NCBI GenBank assembly: GCA_963790085.1
Contig: CAWBNH010000001.1
Coordinates: 186,001-250,000, forward strand
Source: CAXMST01 sp963790085
GTDB lineage: Bacteria > Actinomycetota > Thermoleophilia > Solirubrobacterales > 70-9
DNA length: 64,000 nucleotides
Direction: 5' to 3'
Within the stretch, counting starts at the first letter, position 1; every line of letters starts with the position of its first letter. The notes under the pieces were generated by a model. It was not told the DNA's origin. It did no database searches and saw only the letters and a list, made by a program, of their open reading frames with translations. The position numbers were made by a program, and so were the translations under genes. This document shows positions 57,482-64,000 of the stretch, in pieces.

Positions 57482-58983
57482 CCCTCCGGTGAGGGCGGGC
57501 CCGGCACGGCGGCCGGGGACCCGTTCAGGTCGGGGACGGGGTTCTTCTCGCAGAGCACGTCGGTGCGGATCGGTGGGTCCTTCGCCGGACGCACGGGCTG
57601 GGTGCCCGTCGGCGGCTGGATCGTGTAGCCCCAGAGCGGCGTGTTGGTGCTGGTGGCCCCGGGAAGCGGCGTCGAGGCCAGGTCGGGGCCGCCGCCGAAC
57701 TGGACGCGGAGTACCTGGCCGTTACCGTCGAAGTTGGCGCCGACTCCGTTCTGGCTCGCCGCCCCGTAGAAGAAGTCGTAGTAGTTGGGGGAGCCGGTCG
57801 AGAAGGCATCGTTGATGACGATGTCGCCGGTCGGATCGATCACGTCCGTCACGCAGCGGCTGGTGGCCTGCAGCTCGGGCAGCAGGCCCGCGAGGTCGTT
57901 GGTCGCCGCTGCGAGCGAGGGCTGGGCGATCTTCAGATCCTGCGCGATGCCGCCAAGCTCGCCCGGCTGCACGAGCCTGCCAGTCTGCTGCAGCCAGGGG
58001 GTGCCGGCGTCGATCGTTGCCGGCAGCTGCTCGACGCCGGGGATCAGATCCCGAGCAACGGCGCGCAGCGGCGGGAATACCTCGTTCAGCTTCGCCAGCG
58101 ACGGCTCCGCCTGCTCCAGGGTCGGGGCAAGCTCGGCCACGGTCTCCTCGAGGGCGCCGGACTCGGCGGCGAGAGCGCCGGCGGTGATCGAGAAGTTCGT
58201 GATCAGCGAGCTCAGCTGCGACTCACGCGACGCGAGCTTCTGGAAGACCACACCGGTCGAGTCGATCAGCCGACCGAGATCTCCGGGCTGCTCACCGAGC
58301 AGCGCTTCGCTGACCTGGGCAGAGCCGCGGCCGGCTCGTTCGCCGTAGCGGAAGGACTGATTGATGGCCTCGGCGGCGGACTTGCCCTGTACCGAGGGAT
58401 CCTGGCCCCTGTCCTCGGCCGGCGTCGGCTCGTCTGCCAGGGCCGAGCTGAAGCCGTCCAGAAGCGCGCTGAGGTTTCTACGGTCGGGCTGCTGCAGCGC
58501 GCCGAGGACCTGATCGAGCTGGACGGCGGTCGCGGTCCGGGTCACCGGGATCTCGCCCCCGTCGGCGAGCTCCTCGGCGCTCGGGCTCCCGGGCCTCAGA
58601 TCGAGGAAGAAGTTGCCCTCGAGGAAGAGTCGCGGCCGGATCGTGATCTCGGCGTCCTCCTTGATCGGCTGACCGTCCTCGTCGACGGTGAAGGTGACCT
58701 TCGCGACGTCGCCGTCCCCCTCGACCGAGGTCACCTCGCCGACGTCCACGCCCGCGATCCGCACCGGGGAGCTCGCCCGCAGAGTCGCGGCGTTCTCGAA
58801 GGTCGCCGTGACCTCGTAGGCGGAGCCGAACGGCAGCGACTTGGCGAACGCGAAGTAGATGCCGATCACCACCAGGATCGCGGCGATGATCCCGATCGTG
58901 AGGAAGGTCGGGCCGGTCGGGGGCCGGTGGTAGATCCCCTCGTTGAAGTCCTTGTGGACCTTCTTGTTGGGGTCGCGCGGCAT
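57478..58983 (-). CDS. MCE-family (MlaD-domain) protein, fourth of six
   Basis: The 501-residue protein has a longer cytosolic N-terminus (about 25 residues, PRDPNKKVHKDFNEGIYHRP), an anchor helix (about 27-47), the MCE domain (about 55-135: YEVTATFENAATLRASSPVRIAGVDVGEV, LFLEGNFFLDLRPG), helical region to about 370, and a Gly/Asn-rich extracellular tail with the segment NYYDFFYGAASQNG. Two distal cysteines may pair. TGATG overlap with the third gene. Confidence 0.88.
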   Translation of the reverse strand: MPRDPNKKVHKDFNEGIYHRPPTGPTFLTIGIIAAILVVIGIYFAFAKSLPFGSAYEVTATFENAATLRASSPVRIAGVDVGEVTSVEGDGDVAKVTFTVDEDGQPIKEDAEITIRPRLFLEGNFFLDLRPGSPSAEELADGGEIPVTRTATAVQLDQVLGALQQPDRRNLSALLDGFSSALADEPTPAEDRGQDPSVQGKSAAEAINQSFRYGERAGRGSAQVSEALLGEQPGDLGRLIDSTGVVFQKLASRESQLSSLITNFSITAGALAAESGALEETVAELAPTLEQAEPSLAKLNEVFPPLRAVARDLIPGVEQLPATIDAGTPWLQQTGRLVQPGELGGIAQDLKIAQPSLAAATNDLAGLLPELQATSRCVTDVIDPTGDIVINDAFSTGSPNYYDFFYGAASQNGVGANFDGNGQVLRVQFGGGPDLASTPLPGATSTNTPLWGYTIQPPTGTQPVRPAKDPPIRTDVLCEKNPVPDLNGSPAAVPGPPSPEG

Positions 58984-60407
58984 CAGCCCTGCCCCTTGAT
59001 CTGGTCCTCGGTGACCGTGCCCTGGTTGCCCGGGGGATTGCCGATCACCTGCCTGCCGACGGCGTAGGGCTCGTTACCGGCCTCGCACTCGCGGGTGTCC
59101 TGCTGGGGGGCCGCGGTGTTCGGGTAGGGATTGACGTGGAGGTAGTTGACGACGTCGGGCCCGCCGCCGTTGGCGGTGGCCGCTGAGGGGCTGCCCTCGT
59201 TGTTGGGCCCGCTCGGCGACTCGAGCGGGATTCCGCGGCTCCAGGTGCCGAGATCGTTGCCCTCGTCGCTGAGATCGTTGAGGTTGCGGAACAGCAGGGT
59301 CGCGTAGTTGCAGACGCTCTGGGCGGGAGCGATGAAGCGCACCGGCGGGCTCAGCGCGTCGCCGAGCTCGGTCAGCCGGTCGATCCCCGTTCGTGAGGTC
59401 GGATCGTTGTTCAGGCCAAGCAGCGAGGCCGCGGTCGGCGCCAGCTGCGCGTTGAGCTCGGGCGACGTCTTCAGCGCGGGGATCCCGGCGCGGAGGGCCG
59501 CCTCGATCACCGGCGCCGACTCGGCGAGCACGGCGGCGCCCGGCTGCAGGTCGACGAACAGCTTCCGGTTGTTGACCAGGAACGGCCGGATCGTCGGCAG
59601 CGTCTCGCTCGTCGTGCGCAACGTCTCCGGGGTCTTCGAGATCGTCTCCTGCAGGTAGGGCCGGGCAATCTCGGCGAACGCAGCGAAGGTCTGGTCGAGG
59701 ACGACGAACATGTTCGCCTGGGTCTCGGCGACCGGCGCGACCTCGGCCGCGGCCCGGCCCGTTGCCGTGAAGAAGCGGGCGAGCTGCGTCCGCGGCTCGG
59801 CCAAAGACCTGGTCACCCGCTCGAGCCGTGGCAGCAGCGGCTCGAGCCGCCCGATCGCCTCGTTCAGGTCGGGGCCGCGGCCGGCGAGGGCGTTGCCGAA
59901 CTCGGCGATGTTGACCCGGATCGCCTCGCGGGTCGGCGTGTCGAAGGTGTTCAGGACCTCGTCGAACTCGACCGGGGTCGGCGTCGCCTGCGAGAGCGGG
60001 ATCGTCGCGCCCTCCGGGTAGGACTGCTCGCTGTCGCCACGCACGATCTCCAGGTACTTGAGGCCGAGCGCCGAGCGCGCCCTGATGATCACGGTCGAGT
60101 CGGTCGGCAGCGGCTCGACCTCCTTGTCGAGCTTCAGCACCAGGTTGGCCTGGACCTCACCGTTCTCGTCACTGGTCGGCGTGATCTCCTCGACGATGCC
60201 GACCCGGACGCCGCCGATCCGCACCTCGTTGCCCGGCACGAGGCTGGCCGCGTTCGGCAGCTCCGCCGTGAGGCGGTAGGTCGGCACGAACGGCAGCCCG
60301 CTGTTGGCGTTGTAGGCGAGGAAGACGGCGAGGATCACGACCAGCACGGTGATCGCGCCGACCAGGGTCGGGTTGCGGAGCACGGACTGAAGCGGCGTGT
60401 TCCTCAT
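58983..60407 (-). CDS. MCE-family (MlaD-domain) protein, third of six
   Basis: From ATG 60407 the product is 474 residues; the open frame extends 74 Arg-rich codons upstream, but those overlap the second gene and the ATG sits in an ATGA overlap with its stop. Anchor helix about 16-36, MCE domain about 45-125 (YRLTAELPNAASLVPGNEVRIGGVRVGIV, then SALGLKYLEIVRGD), helical region, and a soluble C-terminus with one predicted disulfide (ECEAGN and VCNYAT). Confidence 0.87.
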   Translation of the reverse strand: MRNTPLQSVLRNPTLVGAITVLVVILAVFLAYNANSGLPFVPTYRLTAELPNAASLVPGNEVRIGGVRVGIVEEITPTSDENGEVQANLVLKLDKEVEPLPTDSTVIIRARSALGLKYLEIVRGDSEQSYPEGATIPLSQATPTPVEFDEVLNTFDTPTREAIRVNIAEFGNALAGRGPDLNEAIGRLEPLLPRLERVTRSLAEPRTQLARFFTATGRAAAEVAPVAETQANMFVVLDQTFAAFAEIARPYLQETISKTPETLRTTSETLPTIRPFLVNNRKLFVDLQPGAAVLAESAPVIEAALRAGIPALKTSPELNAQLAPTAASLLGLNNDPTSRTGIDRLTELGDALSPPVRFIAPAQSVCNYATLLFRNLNDLSDEGNDLGTWSRGIPLESPSGPNNEGSPSAATANGGGPDVVNYLHVNPYPNTAAPQQDTRECEAGNEPYAVGRQVIGNPPGNQGTVTEDQIKGQG

Positions 60408-61891
60408 TCGCCGTCCCCGGTCAGGAAGTCGAGCAGATCCGCTGCCGCACGCTGCGAGCCACCGCTGAGCTTGCCGCCGAGGGACTCCTCGCCCCGAGCG
60501 GCCTGCCTGGCCTGCCGCTTCGCCTTTCGCGCATCGAGCAGCTCGCTCAGCGGTGAGGCGACGATCTCGTCGGGCGAGGTCGGGTTCGCGGCTGCGACGT
60601 CGGCGGCCGAGGGGAGGGCGCCGGTCCACTTGGCGCCGCAGCCGGTGGCCGGGCTCGCGACGAGGTCAACGCAGTTGTTGATCTGGATCGAGCCACGAAT
60701 GAAGTGGCCGAAGTCGTCGTAGCCGTTGATCGTGTTGCCGAAGTTGAGGACCAGCTTGTAGAGCAGGTCGGTGCCGCCGGTCTTACGCAGGGTCTTGAGC
60801 AGGTCGTTGAGGTTCTTGCCGACCGGCGTGTTCGCCTGGCCGAGCGCGCCGAGGTCCCTGACCACCGGGGCCGAGGCCGCGAGGTCGGGACCGGCGGCTT
60901 CCGCGGCCTCCCCGAGGGTGACCAGGGCGGGCGTCCCGGCGCGCGCGAACGGCGCCAGGGCCTCGGTCGCGCCCGCGAGGCTGGGGGCGGCGATGTTGAG
61001 GTCGGTGGCCACCGGGGTCGCCTCCTCGGAGAACCGCCGCAGCTCGACCATCGTCGACTCGAGCTCGCGGAGCGCCTGCGGGAACTCGATGAAGCCCTGC
61101 TCGATGTCATCGCGACGCTCAGCGGCAGCCTCCCCGGTGGTCGCGGCGTTGTTGATGAAGCCGGCGACGCTGTCGCGCTCGCGGGCGAGCGGCCCGAGCA
61201 CGGCATCGGAGTCGACGGCGAGCCTGGCGAGGGTCTTGTTCTGATCGGCGAGGATCTTCAGCACCCGGTCGGTCTGCTGAAGCGCCGGGTTCGCCCGCTC
61301 GAGCACCTCGCCCAGCGTCTCGCCCCGCGCGGCGAGCCCGGCGCCGAGGTCGTTGAGGATCAGCCGGAAGCGATCGACCTCGGGCTCCCTGGTGATGTTG
61401 TTGACCAGATCGAGGTCGACGGCCTTGCCGTTGTTCTCGAGCGGCAGGAAGAGCTGGCCCTCACCGGGCTGGCCCTCGGGAACCGCCTCGAGCTCCGGCG
61501 GGACCTCGCTCAACGACGAGCGCGGCTCGGTCGGCTTGCACTCGACGAACTTCTCGCCGAGCAGTGACTGCGGCCGGATGATGCAGCTCGCGTCCTCGCG
61601 GAAGTCCTGGAACCCGGGGTCGGTGACGTTGAGGACGACGACGGCCTTGCCCGGCGCGTCGGATCCATCGGCCTTGGCGACCTCGCCCGGGCGGGCGACG
61701 TCAACCGAGGCGACGGTGCCGACGTTGGCTCCGGCGATCCGGACCTCCTCGTCCTCGACCAGGAAGCCGGCGTTGTCGAAGTAGGCGCGGACCTGGTACT
61801 CACCGCTGGGGCCGCCGTCACCGGGGGCCGAGGTCGCCAGCACGGCGCCCAGCGCCAGCATCGAGAGGACTATCAGCGCGATCCGTCTCAT
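60404..61891 (-). CDS. MCE-family (MlaD-domain) protein, second of six
   Basis: From ATG 61891 the product is 495 residues (ATGA overlap with the first gene). The N-terminal helix MRRIALIVLSMLALGAVLATS resembles a signal peptide, but no lipobox Cys follows, so it is not an MceE-like lipoprotein. MCE domain about 28-120 (YQVRAYFDNAGFLVEDEEVRIAGANVG, then SLLGEKFVECKP), helical channel region to about 380, and an Arg/Lys/Ala-rich tail (RKAKRQARQAARG) that is unusual for an extracytoplasmic end. Confidence 0.86.
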   Translation of the reverse strand: MRRIALIVLSMLALGAVLATSAPGDGGPSGEYQVRAYFDNAGFLVEDEEVRIAGANVGTVASVDVARPGEVAKADGSDAPGKAVVVLNVTDPGFQDFREDASCIIRPQSLLGEKFVECKPTEPRSSLSEVPPELEAVPEGQPGEGQLFLPLENNGKAVDLDLVNNITREPEVDRFRLILNDLGAGLAARGETLGEVLERANPALQQTDRVLKILADQNKTLARLAVDSDAVLGPLARERDSVAGFINNAATTGEAAAERRDDIEQGFIEFPQALRELESTMVELRRFSEEATPVATDLNIAAPSLAGATEALAPFARAGTPALVTLGEAAEAAGPDLAASAPVVRDLGALGQANTPVGKNLNDLLKTLRKTGGTDLLYKLVLNFGNTINGYDDFGHFIRGSIQINNCVDLVASPATGCGAKWTGALPSAADVAAANPTSPDEIVASPLSELLDARKAKRQARQAARGEESLGGKLSGGSQRAAADLLDFLTGDGE

Positions 61892-63270
61892 GGGCCGCTC
61901 GGCGGGAAGTCGGTCGGATCGCACTCGGCGAGCCCGAGATTGCCGTCGTCGAGGAACGGGTTCGAGAGGTCGGCAGCCTGCTGGGTGCCGCCGCCGGGGC
62001 AGCGTCGGGGGATCCCGAAGTCGAGCGCGTCGAACTGCGCCGCGCGGTCGTTATAGATCGGGTCGAGCTGGTTGAGGCCGGCGTTGTACTCCCAGACGTT
62101 CTGCGCGGACGGCGAGATCCGCGCGTAGTGGCCGTTGGCGTCGTAGTAGGCGGCCGACTGCCCGAGCTTGGTCAGGAAGCCGAAGACGTCGGGTCCGTAG
62201 GGCCGGAAGAAGGCGAGGTTGTCCTGCGAGGAGTCCATCGCGTCGATCGCGGCCGGCCAGGCGGTGTCGCCCTCCTTGCGGACCGTCGGCAGGTCCTTGA
62301 GGGTGTCGCGCAGGTCATTCGCGGGGCCGTTCAGCTTGACGACCTTCCCGAGGTCCTTGAAGACGGGCCTGGAGTCCTTGGCAACGCCCTGGAGCCTGCG
62401 CAGGAACGGGGCCAGATTCTCGGTCGCCGGATAGGACACGGCGACGAGCGGATCGAGGTCGTCGAGGGTCGTGCGCAGGTTGACGAAGGTCGTGTTCGCC
62501 TGACGCAGGGTCCCCGGCAGCGCGACCAGCGAGCGGTCGAGCGCGTCGTTCTGGTTCGCGACCGCCCCAAGCGCTGTGTTGGCATCGACGACCAGCGAGG
62601 CGAGGTCGTCGCGGCGGTCGGCGATCGCGCTGAACGTGTCGGCGCCCTCGACCAGGAAGCGCTCGAGCGCCGCCGAGTCCTTCGACAGCTCGGCGAAGAC
62701 CCGCTGCGAGGTGCTCAACGCCGGGTTGATGAACTTGTAGGCCCGGTTCGCTTCCCGTCCCTTGCCGGTGTAGACGGTGGCATTGCCCTGAATGAACTTC
62801 TGCAGCGACCGCCGCTCCTTCGGCCGGAAGATGTTGAAAAGCTGGTCGAGGTCGACCGGCGAGGTCGTGTCGACCCCCGAGATCGGCACGTCCCCGTCGA
62901 GCTCCGGGGAGTTGTCCGGTCCCGGCGTCAGGGAGATGTAGCGGTTGGCGACGCCGGAGAGGGAGGTCAGGCGGATCAGCGCCGTGGTCCCCTCGGTTAG
63001 GGTCCGGTCCGTCGTCACCTTGACCTCCGCCTGGCTGTCATCGGTGAGCTCGATCGAGTCGATCGTTCCGACCGGCTGACCGGCGACCAGCACCTCGTTG
63101 CCCGGCACGAGCTGACCGCCGGTCTCGAACAGGAACTTGTACGTGTTGCCGCCCGAGCCCCCGAACAGCAGCAGGCCGACGAGCACGAAGGCGGCGATCA
63201 CCGCCCCGGCGGCAGCAATTCGGGCGGGGGTCGACGCCCCGCGCTCTTCCCCGGCTTCCGGCGCGCTCAC
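61888..63270 (-). CDS. MCE-family (MlaD-domain) protein, first of six
   Basis: The 460-residue protein has an anchor helix (about 17-38), the MCE domain (about 45-125: YKFLFETGGQLVPGNEVLVAGQPVGTI, then SGVANRYISLTPG) and a helical region. The C-terminus has CPGGGTQQ and AECDPTD, again a likely disulfide. GTG 63270 lies 6 nt after TAGGGT (63277-63282), the leaderless pattern. It opens the six-gene array; in canonical actinobacterial mce operons two yrbE permease genes would precede this gene, but a TetR gene is there instead. Confidence 0.88.
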   Translation of the reverse strand: MSAPEAGEERGASTPARIAAAGAVIAAFVLVGLLLFGGSGGNTYKFLFETGGQLVPGNEVLVAGQPVGTIDSIELTDDSQAEVKVTTDRTLTEGTTALIRLTSLSGVANRYISLTPGPDNSPELDGDVPISGVDTTSPVDLDQLFNIFRPKERRSLQKFIQGNATVYTGKGREANRAYKFINPALSTSQRVFAELSKDSAALERFLVEGADTFSAIADRRDDLASLVVDANTALGAVANQNDALDRSLVALPGTLRQANTTFVNLRTTLDDLDPLVAVSYPATENLAPFLRRLQGVAKDSRPVFKDLGKVVKLNGPANDLRDTLKDLPTVRKEGDTAWPAAIDAMDSSQDNLAFFRPYGPDVFGFLTKLGQSAAYYDANGHYARISPSAQNVWEYNAGLNQLDPIYNDRAAQFDALDFGIPRRCPGGGTQQAADLSNPFLDDGNLGLAECDPTDFPPSGP

Positions 63271-63276
63271 ATCTTC

Positions 63277-63282
63277 ACCCTA
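63277..63282 (-). promoter_or_regulatory. -10-like hexamer TAGGGT of the MCE array
   Basis: TAGGGT on the minus strand is followed by GAAGAT and GTG 63270; no Shine-Dalgarno other than weak GAAG. It predicts a leaderless transcript for the six genes. Confidence 0.45.
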
Positions 63283-63326
63283 CGCCCCAACTCCGCTGTA
63301 ACCCGCGCGCGATCGCAACGCCTCTG

Positions 63327-63341
63327 ACAACCTCTCGTTGT
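63327..63341. promoter_or_regulatory. Small inverted repeat, candidate TetR operator
   Basis: ACAAC-CTCTC-GTTGT is a 15-bp perfect inverted repeat with a 5-nt spacer in the 156-nt gap between the TetR gene and the MCE array, about 45 nt upstream of the putative -10. TetR-family proteins bind such dyads, often near their own gene. Short enough to occur by chance. Confidence 0.35.
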
Positions 63342-63426
63342 TCCCGCACGGAGCCTATAGATACGGGGGCGACGCTGCCAACCTGAGCGCCCGCGCCACT
63401 CGGCAGTTCAGCCGCCCGGTGCATCG

Positions 63427-64000
63427 CTACTTCGAGTCGAGCAGCGTCCGCGCGGCCGCACGCCCGGCAGCGATCACCGGCTCGTAGTTCCCCTGCGGGT
63501 CGGAGAGCGCCTGCAGCGCGATGCCGTCTGCGATCGCGATCAGATACGCAACGGTGGCCTCGGCGCCGAACGGCAGGCTGACCGCGCCGTCCCGCTGCTT
63601 CGCCGTCAGCGCCTCCGCCACCTGGTCGCGGGTCCGCTTGAACAGGTCGGCCACCTCACGCCGGATCTCGGGGTTGCGCCGGCCCGCCGAGAACACCTCG
63701 AACAGCAGCGCGAAGACGCCGGGCTCGTTCTCGAGCGTGTCGGTCAGGCTCGAGACGAGGACGTCGATCACGTCGTCGGCGGTCGTCGCGGCCGCGAGCG
63801 GGCCGTCGAGCCGCGCGACCCGGATCTCGGTGTCGCGGCGGACGACCTCGACCAGCAGCCGCTCCTTGGTGCCGAAGTAGTAGTGCAGGAGGCCGCGGCT
63901 GACCCCGGCCTCGCGCGCGACGTGCTCGAAGGTCGAGCCCGAGATCCCCCGCGCCGCGACGCTCGAGCGCATCGCGTCGATGATCCGCTGCGCCTTCTCC
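63427..64000 (-). CDS. TetR-family transcriptional regulator, 5' end beyond window
   Basis: The frame is open to the window edge (EKAQRIIDAMRSSVAARG precedes the first internal Met at 63972), so the gene starts outside. The HTH is complete: ISGSTFEHVAREAGVSRGLLHYYFGTKERLL, followed by an all-helical ligand domain ending ARTLLDSK. As the gene directly upstream and on the same strand as the MCE array, it probably regulates lipid transport genes in response to an acyl or sterol ligand; this is positional inference. Confidence 0.9.
   Translation of the reverse strand, partial: EKAQRIIDAMRSSVAARGISGSTFEHVAREAGVSRGLLHYYFGTKERLLVEVVRRDTEIRVARLDGPLAAATTADDVIDVLVSSLTDTLENEPGVFALLFEVFSAGRRNPEIRREVADLFKRTRDQVAEALTAKQRDGAVSLPFGAEATVAYLIAIADGIALQALSDPQGNYEPVIAAGRAAARTLLDSK

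Noticed and set aside
1..64000. CRISPR array, IS element or prophage
   Set aside because: No periodic direct repeats, transposase, integrase or phage structural gene could be found in any frame.

Overview
This is a gene-dense, high-GC actinobacterial chromosome segment that most resembles the class Thermoleophilia (Solirubrobacterales/Conexibacter-like). That placement is inferred from several traits: a class I aldolase, a CsrA, a six-gene MCE array, GTG/TTG starts, many apparently leaderless genes, and secreted proteins of a kind I associate with this class. No 16S gene or other decisive marker is present. Genes are packed with 1-8 nt stop/start overlaps and no non-coding gap exceeds about 240 nt. 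I see no insertion sequence, phage, CRISPR array or integron.

Layout. 1-3.8 kb: carboxylate-amine (glutamate-cysteine-type) ligase (partial), class I fructose-bisphosphate aldolase, secreted thermonuclease, small membrane protein, CsrA and an acidic/basic low-complexity protein. 3.9-11.2 kb: one six-gene minus-strand cassette whose genes all overlap by 4 nt, comprising a Wzx/MATE-type flippase, a heparan-type sulfotransferase, a GT-B glycosyltransferase and three tandem paralogous sulfotransferases; it looks like a pathway for a sulfated surface glycan or glycolipid. 11.3-22.9 kb: housekeeping block (FtsB/DivIC, enolase, MazG, parvulin foldase, Mfd, TPR-cyclase, enoyl-CoA hydratase-like, Pth, L25). 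23-27.3 kb: K+ uptake operon trkA-trkH-trkH. 27.3-32.4 kb: glycerophosphodiester phosphodiesterase, small membrane protein, DHA2 MFS exporter, Prs, GlmU. tRNA-Gln(UUG) lies at 32.56 kb. 32.7-47.8 kb: PucR regulator, DedA-PAP2 fusion, IspE, RsmA, TatD, MetG, UvrD-like helicase, RsmI, ROK kinase, LytR-CpsA-Psr protein, FmdB zinc ribbon, glycyl-tRNA synthetase. 47.8-52.7 kb: AbiEi/DUF559-like pseudogene, hotdog thioesterase, zinc ADH, R2-like di-metal protein fused to an SCP2 domain, and haloalkane dehalogenase. 52.8-54.5 kb: two tandem lysine-rich secreted paralogs, one frameshifted, each followed by the same kind of GC hairpin terminator. 54.6-64 kb: six consecutive MCE-domain genes with a TetR regulator just upstream.

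Functional threads. (i) Envelope: sulfation cassette, LCP ligase, GlmU, DedA-PAP2 and MCE lipid-transfer proteins. (ii) Lipid or xenobiotic metabolism: R2-SCP2 fusion, dehalogenase, ADH, thioesterase and MCE array. (iii) Two recurring expression patterns that helped choose starts: a TANNNT hexamer 6-10 nt before Shine-Dalgarno-less starts (leaderless mRNAs), and TTGA stop/start overlaps inside operons. Five single-base indels break four genes (mfd, the GDPD gene, the AbiEi-like gene, one lysine-rich gene); these are either real lesions or assembly errors and should be checked first.
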